A stretch of 64,000 nucleotides of DNA, from the NCBI RefSeq assembly GCF_004801885.1, contig NZ_SSSM01000005.1:1012690-1076689 (forward strand), written 5' to 3'. Position numbers and translations under genes: made by a program. Position 1 is the stretch's first letter, and every line of letters starts with the position of its first letter. Of the stretch, positions 34,941-44,332 are shown in pieces. The notes beneath the pieces were generated by a model. That model did no database searches and was not told the origin of the DNA. It worked only from the letters and a program-made list of their open reading frames with translations. Source of the DNA: Naasia lichenicola. Lineage in GTDB: Bacteria > Actinomycetota > Actinomycetes > Actinomycetales > Microbacteriaceae.

Positions 34941-35930
34941 ATGGGCATCCTCGGCACAGGCATTCAAGAAGGACTCCTCCTCAAGCCCGTCCGCTACAAG
35001 TGGGCGATGGACCTCTACGAGCAGGCAGTGGCCAACACCTGGTTCCCGAACGAGATCCAGCTGGGCGAGGACATCGCCGACTTCAAGCGGATGACCGACG
35101 AGGAGCGTCACGCGATCACGTTCCTGATGAGCTACTTCAACCCGAGCGAGCTGCTCGTGAACAAGGCGCTCGCGTTCGGCGTCTACCCCTACCTCAACGC
35201 TCCCGAGGCGCACCTCTACCTCGCGAAGCAGATGTGGGAGGAGGCCAACCACTGCATGTCCTTCGAGTACGTGCTCGAGACCTTCCCGATCGACCGCGAA
35301 GAGGCCTACGCCTCCCACGTCGACGTGCCGTCGATGCGCGCGAAGGAGGAGTTCGAGGTCGGATTCATCCGCCGGATGACCGAGCAGCAGCTCGACATCT
35401 CGACCACCGCGGGCAAGAAGGACTTCGTCCGCAACCTCGTCGCCTACAACATCATCCTCGAGGGCATCTGGTTCTACTCGGGCTTCATGGTCGCGCTGTC
35501 GTTCCGTCAGCGGAACCTGCTGCGCAACTTCGGCTCGCTCGTCGACTGGATCGTGCGCGATGAGAGCCTGCACCTCAAGTTCGGGATCAACCTCATCCTC
35601 ACCGTGCTCGAGGAGAACGAGGATCTGCAGACCGAGGAGTTCGCCGCGGAGATCAAGAAGATGATCACCGACGCGGTCGCCATGGAGGAGCAGTACAACC
35701 ACGACCTGCTGCCCGGCGGCATCCTCGGCCTCAACGCGAACTACATCAACCAGTACGTGAAGTACCTGGCCGACCGTCGGCTCGAGGAGCTCGGCTTCGA
35801 CCCCGAGTACAACGTCTCCAACCCGGCCAAGTGGATGGCGACCGCCAACGACACCCTCCAGCTGGTCAACTTCTTCGAGTCGACCAACACCTCGTACGAG
35901 GTCAACGCGCAGGCCACCGCCCGCGCGTAG
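34941..35930 (+). CDS. nrdB: Ribonucleotide reductase small subunit, class Ic type
   Basis: A 329-aa ferritin-like subunit supplying the radical to NrdA. Metal ligands readable: Glu70 (NPSELLV), Glu101 and His104 (WEEANH), Glu174 (LEGIWFY), Glu208 and His211 (DESLH). The position of the radical tyrosine in class Ia (four residues after the first His) is Phe108 in HCMSF, and the first ligand is Glu, not Asp. Both features mark class Ic enzymes, as in Chlamydia, which use a Mn/Fe centre instead of a tyrosyl radical. The C-terminus (SYEVNAQATARA) is the NrdA-docking tail. It lies 198 bases after nrdA. Confidence 0.92.
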   Translation: MGILGTGIQEGLLLKPVRYKWAMDLYEQAVANTWFPNEIQLGEDIADFKRMTDEERHAITFLMSYFNPSELLVNKALAFGVYPYLNAPEAHLYLAKQMWEEANHCMSFEYVLETFPIDREEAYASHVDVPSMRAKEEFEVGFIRRMTEQQLDISTTAGKKDFVRNLVAYNIILEGIWFYSGFMVALSFRQRNLLRNFGSLVDWIVRDESLHLKFGINLILTVLEENEDLQTEEFAAEIKKMITDAVAMEEQYNHDLLPGGILGLNANYINQYVKYLADRRLEELGFDPEYNVSNPAKWMATANDTLQLVNFFESTNTSYEVNAQATARA

Positions 35931-35941
35931 CTGCACTCGAG

Positions 35942-35985
35942 AGGGGCGCTGCAGTTCCGGGTCTCCGGGAATGCAGTGCCCCTTC
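35942..35985 (+). terminator. Terminator of nrdB
   Basis: AGGGGCGCTGCAGTTCC (35942-35958) pairs with GGAATGCAGTGCCCCT (from 35968) with one mismatch and one bulge, followed by a T/C-rich run. Placed just after the nrdB stop. Confidence 0.7.
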
Positions 35986-36131
35986 CTGCTGTTCCCCCAT
36001 GAAGCGCTCACCTTGCGGTGGGCCGAAACCGCCCCGACGGATGTCGGTGGCCAGCCATACGCTTGACGAGTCGGTCGATGAAGTTCCGGCGTTCATTTCG
36101 CGTTCCTTCTCGAAACGATCGGATGCCCCGC

Positions 36132-37640
36132 ATGACCGAAACAATTCCCGATACCCGGACCGGCGCCGACTCGGCAGCTCAGAGTGCGGCAAACGACGCG
36201 GACCGGGGTGCGCTCGACGGCCGCCTCAGTGTGCGTTCGCGCACGCTCATCAGCCTGCTGCTCGTCGCGACCTTCGTGGTCTTCCTCAACGAGACGATCA
36301 TGGGCGTCGCCCTGCCCCGCGTCATGCAGGATCTCGGCATCGAGGCGAGCGTCGGCCAGTGGCTGACGACGGCGTTCCTGCTCACCATGGCGGTGGTCAT
36401 CCCGATCAGCGGATACCTCATCCAGAGATTCCCCACCCGGGTCCTCTTCGGGGTCGCCATGTCGCTGTTCAGCGGCGGAACCCTCATCGCGGCGCTCGCG
36501 CCGGGCTTTCCGGTGCTCCTGCTCGCCCGGGTGGTTCAGGCCAGCGGAACGGCCATCATGCTGCCGCTGCTCATGACGACGGTCATGACGCTCGTCCCGC
36601 CGTCCAGCCGCGGTCGGATGATGGGCAACATCTCCATCGTGATCTCCGTGGCGCCCGCCGTCGGACCGACGATCTCGGGGCTCATCCTCAACTCGCTGAG
36701 CTGGCGCTTCATCTTCTGGATCGTGCTGCCCATCGCGGTGGCGACTCTGATCCTCGGGCTGATCCTGGTCGTCAGCATCGGCGACCGCACGGCAGCCCCC
36801 ATCGACGTCGTCTCCATCCCGCTGGCGATCCTCGGCTTCGGCGGCCTGGTCTACGGCCTGTCGTCGCTGGGCGAATCGGGCAGCGAAGCGGTCCTCCCCG
36901 CCTGGGTCCCTGCCGTCGTCGGAGCGCTCGCACTGGCCGGATTCGTGTTCCGGCAGAAGCGGCTCGAGCGTCGCGACCGCGCGCTGCTCGATCTGCGCAC
37001 GTTCCGCTCACGCACCTTCACCGCCACCGTCATCACGATGGCGATCAGCATGAGCGCCCTCTTCGGCACGATCATCCTGCTGCCCATCTACCTGCAGAGC
37101 GCCCTCGGCCTCGAGCCGCTCGTCACCGGCCTGCTGGTGCTGCCGGGCGGGCTGCTGATGGGAGTGCTCGGGCCCATCGTCGGACGGCTGTTCGACCGTT
37201 TCGGCCCCAAGCCGCTGCTGCTGCCCGGCACGATCGCGGTCAGCGGGTCGCTCTGGCTGCTGGCGTTCGCCGGCGACGCGGCGTCGCCGCTGTACATCGG
37301 TGCGGTCTACCTGCTGCTCAGCGCCGGACTGGCGTTCACCTTCACGCCCCTCTTCACCTCGGGGCTCGGATCGGTCGAGCCGCACCTCTACTCTCACGGC
37401 AGCGCCATCATCGGCACGGTGCAGCAGGTCGCCGGCGCGGCAGGAGCGGCGCTGTTCGTCACCGTCCTCTCCATCGCCGGCTCCGGTGTCGAGCTCGACG
37501 GCGGTGACGCGGCGGCCCAGGCAGCGGCGGGCACGCATTACGCCTTCATCGTCGGTGCCTGCATCTCGATGGTCGCGATCGTGACCGGGCTCTTCGTGAA
37601 GCGTCCGGTGAACGCTCCCGACATGGCGATGACCCACTAG
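36132..37640 (+). CDS. DHA2-type MFS multidrug exporter
   Basis: A 502-aa membrane protein with about 14 helices. Helix-1 motif FLNETIMGVALPRVMQDLG is that of the EmrB/QacA (DHA2) family; motif C-like ISVAPAVGPTISGLIL lies in helix 5. A polar tail of about 35 residues precedes helix 1. Start is uncertain: ATGs at 36123 and 36132 are both possible; neither has a strong ribosome site, and the frame is open back to 36018. A drug/proton antiport role is inferred from the family. Confidence 0.85.
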   Translation: MTETIPDTRTGADSAAQSAANDADRGALDGRLSVRSRTLISLLLVATFVVFLNETIMGVALPRVMQDLGIEASVGQWLTTAFLLTMAVVIPISGYLIQRFPTRVLFGVAMSLFSGGTLIAALAPGFPVLLLARVVQASGTAIMLPLLMTTVMTLVPPSSRGRMMGNISIVISVAPAVGPTISGLILNSLSWRFIFWIVLPIAVATLILGLILVVSIGDRTAAPIDVVSIPLAILGFGGLVYGLSSLGESGSEAVLPAWVPAVVGALALAGFVFRQKRLERRDRALLDLRTFRSRTFTATVITMAISMSALFGTIILLPIYLQSALGLEPLVTGLLVLPGGLLMGVLGPIVGRLFDRFGPKPLLLPGTIAVSGSLWLLAFAGDAASPLYIGAVYLLLSAGLAFTFTPLFTSGLGSVEPHLYSHGSAIIGTVQQVAGAAGAALFVTVLSIAGSGVELDGGDAAAQAAAGTHYAFIVGACISMVAIVTGLFVKRPVNAPDMAMTH

Positions 37641-37707
37641 AGGTCTTCTCGTCCCGCTCGACGCCCGTCGCTGGTTCAGCCGGCGGGCATCGTGCGATCG
37701 TAGGGGG

Positions 37708-38229
37708 ATGCGATACGCGGCGCTCCTCCGAGGCATCAATGTTGGCTCGGGAAACCGGATCGCGATGGCCGATCTTCGCAGCGCCCTGGAGTCGGCCGGC
37801 CATGGCGACGTGCGCACTGTCCTGGCCTCTGGCAATGTCGTCTTCGACAGTCCCGGCTCGTCGGCCGACGTCACCGGCGATCTCGAGCGGCTGCTCTCCG
37901 AGCGCTTCGGCTACTCGGCACGCGTCATCGTGGTCCCGATCGATACGGTCCGGATCGCGGTCGACGCGTTCCCGTTCGAGGAGTCGGACGATCAGCAGCC
38001 CTACGTCGTGTTCGGCTCGACGTCCCGGGTGCTCGACGACCTCGCCGAAGCGGCCCCGGCAGACGACGCGGATCGGATCCAGCGCGTCGGAGAGGTGCTC
38101 TTCTGGACCGTCGCGAAGGGGCAGACCCTCGATTCGCCCTTCGGCAAGCTGCTCGCCAGGAGTCAGAAGGACGACGTGGTCACGACGCGCAACCTGCGAA
38201 CCCTGCGCAAGATCCTCGCCGCGGCGTAG
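37708..38229 (+). CDS. DUF1697 protein
   Basis: A 173-aa soluble protein of the DUF1697 family: opening MRYAALLRGINVGSGNRIAMADLR and the segment VRTVLASGNVVFDSPG are diagnostic, and it closes with LLARSQKDDVVTTRNLRTLRKIL. Full length. The fold is ferredoxin-like; no activity is established. AGGGGG lies directly before the ATG. It is followed by a block of 111-bp tandem repeats. Confidence 0.9.
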   Translation: MRYAALLRGINVGSGNRIAMADLRSALESAGHGDVRTVLASGNVVFDSPGSSADVTGDLERLLSERFGYSARVIVVPIDTVRIAVDAFPFEESDDQQPYVVFGSTSRVLDDLAEAAPADDADRIQRVGEVLFWTVAKGQTLDSPFGKLLARSQKDDVVTTRNLRTLRKILAAA

Positions 38230-38239
38230 CTCTCCGTCC

Positions 38240-38610
38240 GGCGGTTGAGCCGCGCCGGAGGTGCGTGTCGAAGCCCTGATGCGCATGGTGGGCTTCGACA
38301 CGGGCGCGGAACGCCCGGCTCAGCCACCGGGTCGGGTGCGGATCTACTTCGGTGGCTGAGCCGCGCCGGAGGTGCGTGTCGAAGCCCTGATGCGAATGGT
38401 GGGCTTCGACACGGGCGCGGAACGCCCGGCTCAGCTACCGGGGCGGGTGCGGACCTACCTCGGTGGCTGAGCCGCGCCGGAGACGCGTGTCGAAGCCCTG
38501 ATGCGAATGGTGGGCTTCGACACGGGCGCGGAACGCCCGGCTCAGCTACCGGGGCGGGTGTGGACCTACTTCGGTGGCTGAGCCGCGCCGAAGGTGCGTG
38601 TCGAAGCCCA
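38240..38610. repeat. 111-bp tandem repeat, three units plus partial
   Basis: Units begin at 38240, 38351 and 38462 (GGTGGCTGAGCCGCGCC in the later ones), with a partial fourth at 38573. Within each unit the start GGCTGAGCC...GTCGAAGCCC is mirrored by GGGCTTCGACAC...GGCTCAGCTACC, so every unit can fold into a roughly 90-base hairpin. It fills the gap between the ends of converging DUF1697 and hrpA genes. Units 2 and 3 are almost identical. Confidence 0.92.
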
Positions 38611-38622
38611 GCCGCACTGTGC

Positions 38623-41600
38623 TCAGACCGGCGGAAGGGCCTTGAGGATCCGCTGCAGTGAGACGGGACCTGTCGTGCGCAGCTGCTGGGCGAAGAGGCT
38701 GAGCCGCAGCTCTTCGAGCATCCAGCGGGGTTCGACGAGTCGGGGGTCCGCGTCGCGCGCCAGCGGGATCGTGCCGCCTGCAGCGAGATAGCGATCCTGC
38801 GCGGTGCGCACCTCGTTCTGCCAGACCCGGTCGCGACCGGGGTTCTCCAGCAGCTTCTGGACACGGTGCGTCATCCCCGCCAGATACACCGGAAGGCGCG
38901 GCAGCCGACCGAGCCCGATGGTGCTGATGAACCCCGGGAAGACAAGGCCGCCGAGCTGCTCGCGCACGTCTCCGAGCGGTCCGATCAGCGCCAGGGTGGT
39001 GGCCCCACGGATCGCGCTCTCCACTCCGCGCGCGGCAGTGAGGATGCCCGCCACGAGGGCGACGGCGGCGAAGAGGTCATCCACCACGTGGGCGGAGACG
39101 TCGTCCCGGACCGTCTCGAAGTCGGTCCGGGTCCAAACCAGCCCGTCCGCCGAATGACGCCTGATCCGATGGTCGAGCACAGCGGCGAATGCGTCGTCGA
39201 TGAGTTCGCGAGCGCTCCGATAGGGACTCGCGGCGAGCGTGAGCTTCTCCGCGGATGTGAGGTGCTCCTGCAGATACGAGACCGGGGAGGGAACGGCGAG
39301 ACCGAGCAGACGCCGGATGCCGGCACGATGCGCTGCCGCCTGAGACTCGGGGGAGCTCTCCAGCCGGATGGCGACCGCGGCGCCCGTGTCGACGAGTGCG
39401 GGATATGCGCGGATCCGTCCGCCGCGCCTCTCGACGTCGACGCTCTGCGGCAGGCTCTCGAAGTCCCAGGCGATCAACCCATCGCGCTCGAGCGCCGAGG
39501 CGCTGCCCGGAGCAGCGGCGCCCGGCGCGGTTGGGGCGGAGGGGACCGACGCACCCGTCGTCGCACCCTTCGTCGGCGTGGACGTGGTACGGAACACTCG
39601 GGCGACGCTGTCGCGGGCGGCGGCGGCGAACTGCAGCTTGAGGGCCGTCAGCTCCTTGCCGCCTCCGACCCGACGGCCGTTGTCATCGATCACTGCAAAC
39701 GTCGGCCGGAGATGCGGGGGCACCCGCTCCAGTTCGAAATCGCTGCCGGACACCACCGCGCCCGTGCTGCGTCGGATGGCGGCGGCCAGTCGATCGACGA
39801 GCAGCTCTCCGTCCGGTTCCGCCGGCAGCTCTGCGAGCAGCCGCTCGGCCCAGTCAGCAGCGGGGACCACCGTGCGCCGGATCGCCTTCGGCAGGGTCCG
39901 GATCAGAGCCGTCACCAGTTCTGCCCTGAATCCGGGGACCTGCCAGTCGAAGCCGGTCGGCTCGAGCTGGGGGAGGACCGCGAGGGGCACCTGAATGGTC
40001 ACGCCGTCATCGTCGCTGCCGGGCTCGAAGCGGTAGCGGAGCTTGAGGGTCTGATCCTGCTGCCGCCATTCGGCCGGATAGGCCGTCGTGTCCTGCTGCG
40101 CGGGCTCGTCGAGCAGGTCGGCCGACCGCAGGGTGAGCAGGTTCGGCGTGCGCGTGCGCGCCTGGGCCCACCACGTCTCGAACTCGCGGACGGTGGCGAC
40201 GCTCTCCGGGATCCGCTCATCGAAGAAGTCCACGAGCGCCTCATCGTCGGCAAGGATGTCCCGTCGACGGGATCGCTCCTCGAGCGCTTCGAGCTCGCGT
40301 CGCAGCCGGAGGTTGGCCCGCTCGAAGTCGAAGGCGCGGTCGCGGCTGCGGTCGAGATGCGGCGGCCATTCGCCGTCGACGAGTGCATGTCGGATGAACA
40401 GCTCCCGGGAGAAGCCGCGGTCGATCCGCGTCCATTGGATCCGGCGGCGAGCGACGAGCGGGACTCCGTACAGGGTCACCCGTTCCCAGCCGACGGCCGC
40501 GCCCTGCTTGGCCTCCCAGTGCGGCTCGCTGGTCGAGCGCTTCACCAGATCGCCGGCCAGCTGCTCGGCCCAGGCCGGGTCGATCGCCGCGACCGTGCGG
40601 GCGAAGAGCCGCGAGGTCTCGACCAGCTCGGCAGCCATGACCGCCGTCGGAGCCTTCTTCGCGAGCGCGGATCCGGGGAACACCGCGAACTTGACCTGGC
40701 GAGCGCCGATGTACTCGGCGCTGGGCCGGCGCCCAGGCGGCGGCTTGGCCCCGGGCGTGCGCGCATTCGTCCCTCGCGGGGGAGCGGTGCGCTCGTCGAG
40801 CACGCCGAGCTGGGACAGCAGGCCGGCCAGCACCGAGCGGTGCACGCCGTCGGGGTCGGCCTTCGGCTCGCCGATCGTCAGGCCGAGCGGCTTGGCGGTC
40901 CTGCGCAGCTGGCTGTAGACATCCGCCCACTCGCGCACCCGCAGGTAGTTGAGGAACTCGGCCTTGCAGAGCCTCCGGAATGCGCTCGAGGACAGCTCCT
41001 TCTGCTTCTCCTCGAGGTGGTTCCAGAGGTTGAGGATGGAGAGGAAGTCGCTCGTCGGGTCGGCGAACCTGGCGTGCTTCTCGTCCGCCTGGGCTCGGCG
41101 CTCGAGCGGGCGCTCCCGCGGATCCTGGATGCTGAGGCCCGAGACGATGGCCAGCACCTCTCGGGAGACCCCGTGCTTCTTCGACTCGACGACCATCCGG
41201 CCGAAGCGCGGATCGAGCGGCAGGCGGGAGAGGTCGCGTCCGGTCTTGGTGACGGAGCCGGCGGCCGTGACGGCGCCGATCTCCCGGAGCAGCTCGAAGC
41301 CGTCCTTGATGCCGCGGGCATCGGGCGGCTGGAGGAAGGGGAAGTCCGCCATGTCGCCCAGCCCGAGGGTGAGCATCTGGAGGATGACCGCGGCGAGGCC
41401 GGTGCGCAGGATCTCGGGATCGGTGAACGCGGGCCGCTTGCCGTAATCCTCCTCGCTGTAGAGGCGGATGGCGATGCCGTCGCTGGTGCGCCCGGCGCGG
41501 CCGGACCGCTGGTTGGCGGAGGCCTGCGAGATCGGCTCGATCGGCAGGCGCTGCACCTTGGATCGAGCGCCGTAGCGCGAGATCCGGGCGGTGCCGGCAT

Positions 41601-42537
41601 CGATAACGTACTTGATGCCGGGGACCGTGAGGCTGGTCTCGGCGACGTTCGTCGCGAGCACGACCCGTCGGCGGACGCCCGGCGGGCGCTTCGTCTCGAA
41701 GACCCGATGCTGGTCGGCGGCGGAGAGCCGGCCGTACAGGGGCACGATCTCGGTGCCGCTCCGACCGCTGAGCGCGTCCTGCGCATCGCGGATCTCGTTC
41801 TCTCCGGACAGGAAGACGAGGACGTCGCCGGGCGCCTGCCCGGCCAGCTCGTCGAGAGCGGCGCCGATGGCCTCGAGCAGATCCCGGGGCTCGGGGGACG
41901 GCGCGTCGCTGTCCGGATCCTTGTCGGGTGCGAGCGGGCGATAGCGGATCTCGACCGGGAAGGTGCGTCCGGACACCTCGACGATGGGCGCCGGCGTGCC
42001 GTCGGGTGCGGCGAAGTGCGCTGCGAAGCTGCCCGGGTCGATCGTCGCCGAGGTGATGATCACCTTGAGGTCCGGGCGCTTCGGCAGCAGCTGGCGCAGG
42101 TAGCCGATCAGGAAGTCGATGGTGAGGCTGCGCTCGTGCGCCTCGTCGATGATGATCGTGTCGTAGCGCCGCAGCAGTGGATCGCGGGTGAGCTCGTTGA
42201 GGAGGATCCCGTCCGTCATCAACTTGATCCGGGTGGATTCACTGGCCTTGTCGGTGAACCGGACCTGGTAGCCGACGAGGGTGCCGAGCTCGACGTTCAG
42301 CTCGTCGGCGATCCGCTCGGCGATCGTGCGGGCGGCGATCCGGCGAGGCTGGGTGTGCGCGATGCTGGTGCGGCCGAGCTCCAGCGCGATCTTCGGCAGC
42401 TGCGTGGTCTTGCCCGAGCCGGTCTCGCCGGCGACGATGACGACCTGGTGGTCGCGGATCTGCTCGGCGATCTCGCCGCGCACCTGACTGACGGGCAGAT
42501 CGGGCGGGTAGCTGATCTGCAGCTCGTCGGTCGACAT
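38623..42537 (-). CDS. hrpA: ATP-dependent RNA helicase HrpA
   Basis: A 1304-aa DEAH-box helicase. N-terminal core: Walker A VAGETGSGKTTQ (about 40), DEAH in IIIDEAHERS, motif III ITSATIDPG, and motif VI QRSGRAGRT. Then HA2 and OB domains and the long DUF3418 C-terminal region typical of bacterial HrpA (involved in mRNA processing and, in E. coli, rescue of stalled ribosomes). Full length. The frame is open 66 codons further upstream into an intergenic palindrome; the ATG at 42537 matches the family start, and TAGAAT lies 10 nt before it. Confidence 0.93.
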   Translation of the reverse strand: MSTDELQISYPPDLPVSQVRGEIAEQIRDHQVVIVAGETGSGKTTQLPKIALELGRTSIAHTQPRRIAARTIAERIADELNVELGTLVGYQVRFTDKASESTRIKLMTDGILLNELTRDPLLRRYDTIIIDEAHERSLTIDFLIGYLRQLLPKRPDLKVIITSATIDPGSFAAHFAAPDGTPAPIVEVSGRTFPVEIRYRPLAPDKDPDSDAPSPEPRDLLEAIGAALDELAGQAPGDVLVFLSGENEIRDAQDALSGRSGTEIVPLYGRLSAADQHRVFETKRPPGVRRRVVLATNVAETSLTVPGIKYVIDAGTARISRYGARSKVQRLPIEPISQASANQRSGRAGRTSDGIAIRLYSEEDYGKRPAFTDPEILRTGLAAVILQMLTLGLGDMADFPFLQPPDARGIKDGFELLREIGAVTAAGSVTKTGRDLSRLPLDPRFGRMVVESKKHGVSREVLAIVSGLSIQDPRERPLERRAQADEKHARFADPTSDFLSILNLWNHLEEKQKELSSSAFRRLCKAEFLNYLRVREWADVYSQLRRTAKPLGLTIGEPKADPDGVHRSVLAGLLSQLGVLDERTAPPRGTNARTPGAKPPPGRRPSAEYIGARQVKFAVFPGSALAKKAPTAVMAAELVETSRLFARTVAAIDPAWAEQLAGDLVKRSTSEPHWEAKQGAAVGWERVTLYGVPLVARRRIQWTRIDRGFSRELFIRHALVDGEWPPHLDRSRDRAFDFERANLRLRRELEALEERSRRRDILADDEALVDFFDERIPESVATVREFETWWAQARTRTPNLLTLRSADLLDEPAQQDTTAYPAEWRQQDQTLKLRYRFEPGSDDDGVTIQVPLAVLPQLEPTGFDWQVPGFRAELVTALIRTLPKAIRRTVVPAADWAERLLAELPAEPDGELLVDRLAAAIRRSTGAVVSGSDFELERVPPHLRPTFAVIDDNGRRVGGGKELTALKLQFAAAARDSVARVFRTTSTPTKGATTGASVPSAPTAPGAAAPGSASALERDGLIAWDFESLPQSVDVERRGGRIRAYPALVDTGAAVAIRLESSPESQAAAHRAGIRRLLGLAVPSPVSYLQEHLTSAEKLTLAASPYRSARELIDDAFAAVLDHRIRRHSADGLVWTRTDFETVRDDVSAHVVDDLFAAVALVAGILTAARGVESAIRGATTLALIGPLGDVREQLGGLVFPGFISTIGLGRLPRLPVYLAGMTHRVQKLLENPGRDRVWQNEVRTAQDRYLAAGGTIPLARDADPRLVEPRWMLEELRLSLFAQQLRTTGPVSLQRILKALPPV

Positions 42538-42570
42538 GGGAACCCCGATTCTACCGAGGCCATCAGCCCG

Positions 42571-42660
42571 TTGGTCGAGGAGGCCGTCTGCGGCCATCTC
42601 GAGACCGGCTGCCGTGTGCCGCCGGTCTCGAGACGGCGCTGGCGCGCCTCCTCGACCAGC
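42571..42660. repeat. Nested palindrome upstream of hrpA
   Basis: Outer arms TTGGTCGAGGAGGC (42571-42584) and GCCTCCTCGACCAG (to about 42659) pair with one exception. Inner arms TCTCGAGACCGGC (42597-42609) and GCCGGTCTCGAGA (42621-42633) pair perfectly. Related fragments recur at about 42701 (TCGGTCGAGGAG) and 42766. Confidence 0.8.
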
Positions 42661-42765
42661 GAAATGCGCATAGTGATCGGGGAGCCCGCAAAACCCATCG
42701 GTCGAGGAGCCGTCTGCGATCGAGGGCCTTGACATGGCCTACTCCACGAACGGGTCGCGCTCGTT

Positions 42766-42801
42766 GGTCGAGTAGCGCCCGCTAGGGCGCGTATCGAGGC
42801 C
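42766..42801. repeat. REP-like GGTCGAGTAGCGC palindrome
   Basis: GGTCGAGTAGCGCCC-GCTA-GGGCGCGTATCGAGGCC folds imperfectly and resembles REP-type elements common in Microbacteriaceae genomes. It lies just after the end of the thioredoxin-like gene. Confidence 0.6.
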
Positions 42802-42811
42802 CCTCGCTGGT

Positions 42812-43363
42812 CTACGGGCGGCTTCCGATGGTGAGGCCGCTCGCCTGCTTCCACTTGATGCCGCAGCCCTTGGGGCTGGTGACCGGCTCGGCCACCCGGC
42901 GACCGGCGATCAGGTCGTCGAGTGCCGACCTGATCCACTCTGCGTTGGCGGAGTCGTCGTCGTATGAGCCGTCGGGGGCGCCGTGGTAGGCGAGCTCGCC
43001 CTCAGCATCGATGATGAAGACATCGGGGGTGACCATCGCGTCCCACGCCTTCGCCACCGACTGGTCCTCATCGCGGAGGTAGGGGGAGGAGAAGTCGCCG
43101 CCCGCCTCTCGCGCTTCCATCGACTCGAAGGAGTCGAGCGGCTGGCGGCTCGAGTCGTTGGAGTTGATCTGGAGCACGGTCACGCGTCCGGTGTAGTCCT
43201 GGGCGACCTTCTGGATGCGCTCGTGCCAGGCACGGGCGTACGGACAGTGGTTGCAGGTGAACACCACCACGGTGATCCCGTCGCCGGGTTCGAAGAGCGC
43301 GTGCCCACCCCCGGCCGCGGGGAGACTGAAACTCGGGGGGCGATTGCCGATGTTCAGGGTCAT
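42812..43363 (-). CDS. Thioredoxin-like (AhpC/TSA-type) redoxin
   Basis: A 183-aa cytosolic redoxin. After a leader strand (IGNRPPSFSLPAAGGGHALF) comes FTCNHCPYARAW, a CxxC motif (Cys37/Cys40) of the peroxiredoxin-like family 'thioredoxin family protein' that carries TCNHCP. Later segments VTPDVFIIDAEGELAYHGAPDG and KGCGIKW are typical. Probably a thiol oxidoreductase; partner unknown. AGAGAAGG precedes the ATG. It diverges from an aldo/keto reductase. Confidence 0.87.
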   Translation of the reverse strand: MTLNIGNRPPSFSLPAAGGGHALFEPGDGITVVVFTCNHCPYARAWHERIQKVAQDYTGRVTVLQINSNDSSRQPLDSFESMEAREAGGDFSSPYLRDEDQSVAKAWDAMVTPDVFIIDAEGELAYHGAPDGSYDDDSANAEWIRSALDDLIAGRRVAEPVTSPKGCGIKWKQASGLTIGSRP

Positions 43364-43483
43364 CGTGTGCCTTCTCTCTTCGGCGGCGACGGTATCAAAG
43401 CCGCCCGGTAGTTCCCCGCACGCCCTGATCTTCGGAAGCGGTTCCCAGCTTCGCTCCCAGCCCCGCGGTGCCAGGCTGGAGGG

Positions 43484-44323
43484 ATGACGACCACTTCTGC
43501 AGTCCCCACCGTCACGCTCAACAACGGCACGGCCATCCCGCAGCTCGGCTTCGGCGTCTTCCAGGTCGAGCCCGACAAGACCTCCGACGTCGTGGGCAGC
43601 GCCCTCGAGGTGGGCTACCGCCACCTCGACACGGCTGCGATCTACGGCAACGAGAAGGGCGTCGGCCAGGCGATCGCCGCCAGCGGCATCGATCGCGGCG
43701 ACCTCTGGATCACCACGAAGCTCTGGAACTCCGAGCACAGCCGAGACAAGGCGCTCGCCGCCTTCGACTCGAGCCTCGAGAAGCTCGGCACGGAGTACGT
43801 CGACCTCTACCTCATCCACTGGCCAGTCGCCGGGAGCGACCTCTACCTCGAGGCGTGGAAGGCACTCGAGGAGATCGCCGCTTCGGGCCGTGCGAAGGCC
43901 ATCGGCGTCTCCAACTTCCTGCCCGAGCATCTCCAGCGCCTGTTCGATGAGACGGGCACCGTTCCCGCCGTCGATCAGATCGAGCTCCATCCCGAGCTCC
44001 AGCAGCGCGACGTGGTCGAGTTCGCGAAGGCGCACGGCATCGAGATCGAGGCGTGGTCGCCGCTGGCCTCCGGCCAGATCGTGGACCGTGACGACGTGGC
44101 GGCCATCGCGGCGAAGTACGGCAAGACTCCCGCTCAGGTCACGCTCCGCTGGCACCTCGACCAGGGGCGGATCATCTTCCCGAAGTCCAACAGCGCCGAG
44201 CGCCAGGCCGAGAACTTCGACATCCTCGACTTCTCGCTCACCGCGGACGAGCTGGCCGTCTTCGACGCCCTGGACGCCGGCACCCGCGTCGGCCCCGACC
44301 CCGCCACCTTCACCGGCCGCTAG
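43484..44323 (+). CDS. Aldo/keto reductase (AKR5-like)
   Basis: A 279-aa NADPH-dependent reductase. Tetrad: Asp/Tyr in HLDTAAIYGNE, Lys in WITTKLW, His in LYLIHWPVAG. Other family blocks are AIGVSNFLPEHLQRL, IEAWSPLASGQ and IIFPKSNSAERQAENF. Full length. CAGGCT (43472-43477) lies 6 nt before the ATG. It is the second member of this subfamily in the window (other at 28.8 kb) and the third aldo/keto reductase overall. Confidence 0.9.
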   Translation: MTTTSAVPTVTLNNGTAIPQLGFGVFQVEPDKTSDVVGSALEVGYRHLDTAAIYGNEKGVGQAIAASGIDRGDLWITTKLWNSEHSRDKALAAFDSSLEKLGTEYVDLYLIHWPVAGSDLYLEAWKALEEIAASGRAKAIGVSNFLPEHLQRLFDETGTVPAVDQIELHPELQQRDVVEFAKAHGIEIEAWSPLASGQIVDRDDVAAIAAKYGKTPAQVTLRWHLDQGRIIFPKSNSAERQAENFDILDFSLTADELAVFDALDAGTRVGPDPATFTGR

Positions 44324-44332
44324 CCCCGCTCG

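Noticed and set aside
38240..38610. CRISPR array
   Set aside because: Period is 111 bp with no short constant repeat and variable spacers; the whole unit repeats, and no cas genes are near.
38866..42732. 1288-aa open frame on the plus strand opposite hrpA
   Set aside because: It is the antisense shadow of hrpA in GC-rich DNA; composition is Arg/Gly/Asp-rich with no recognisable domain.
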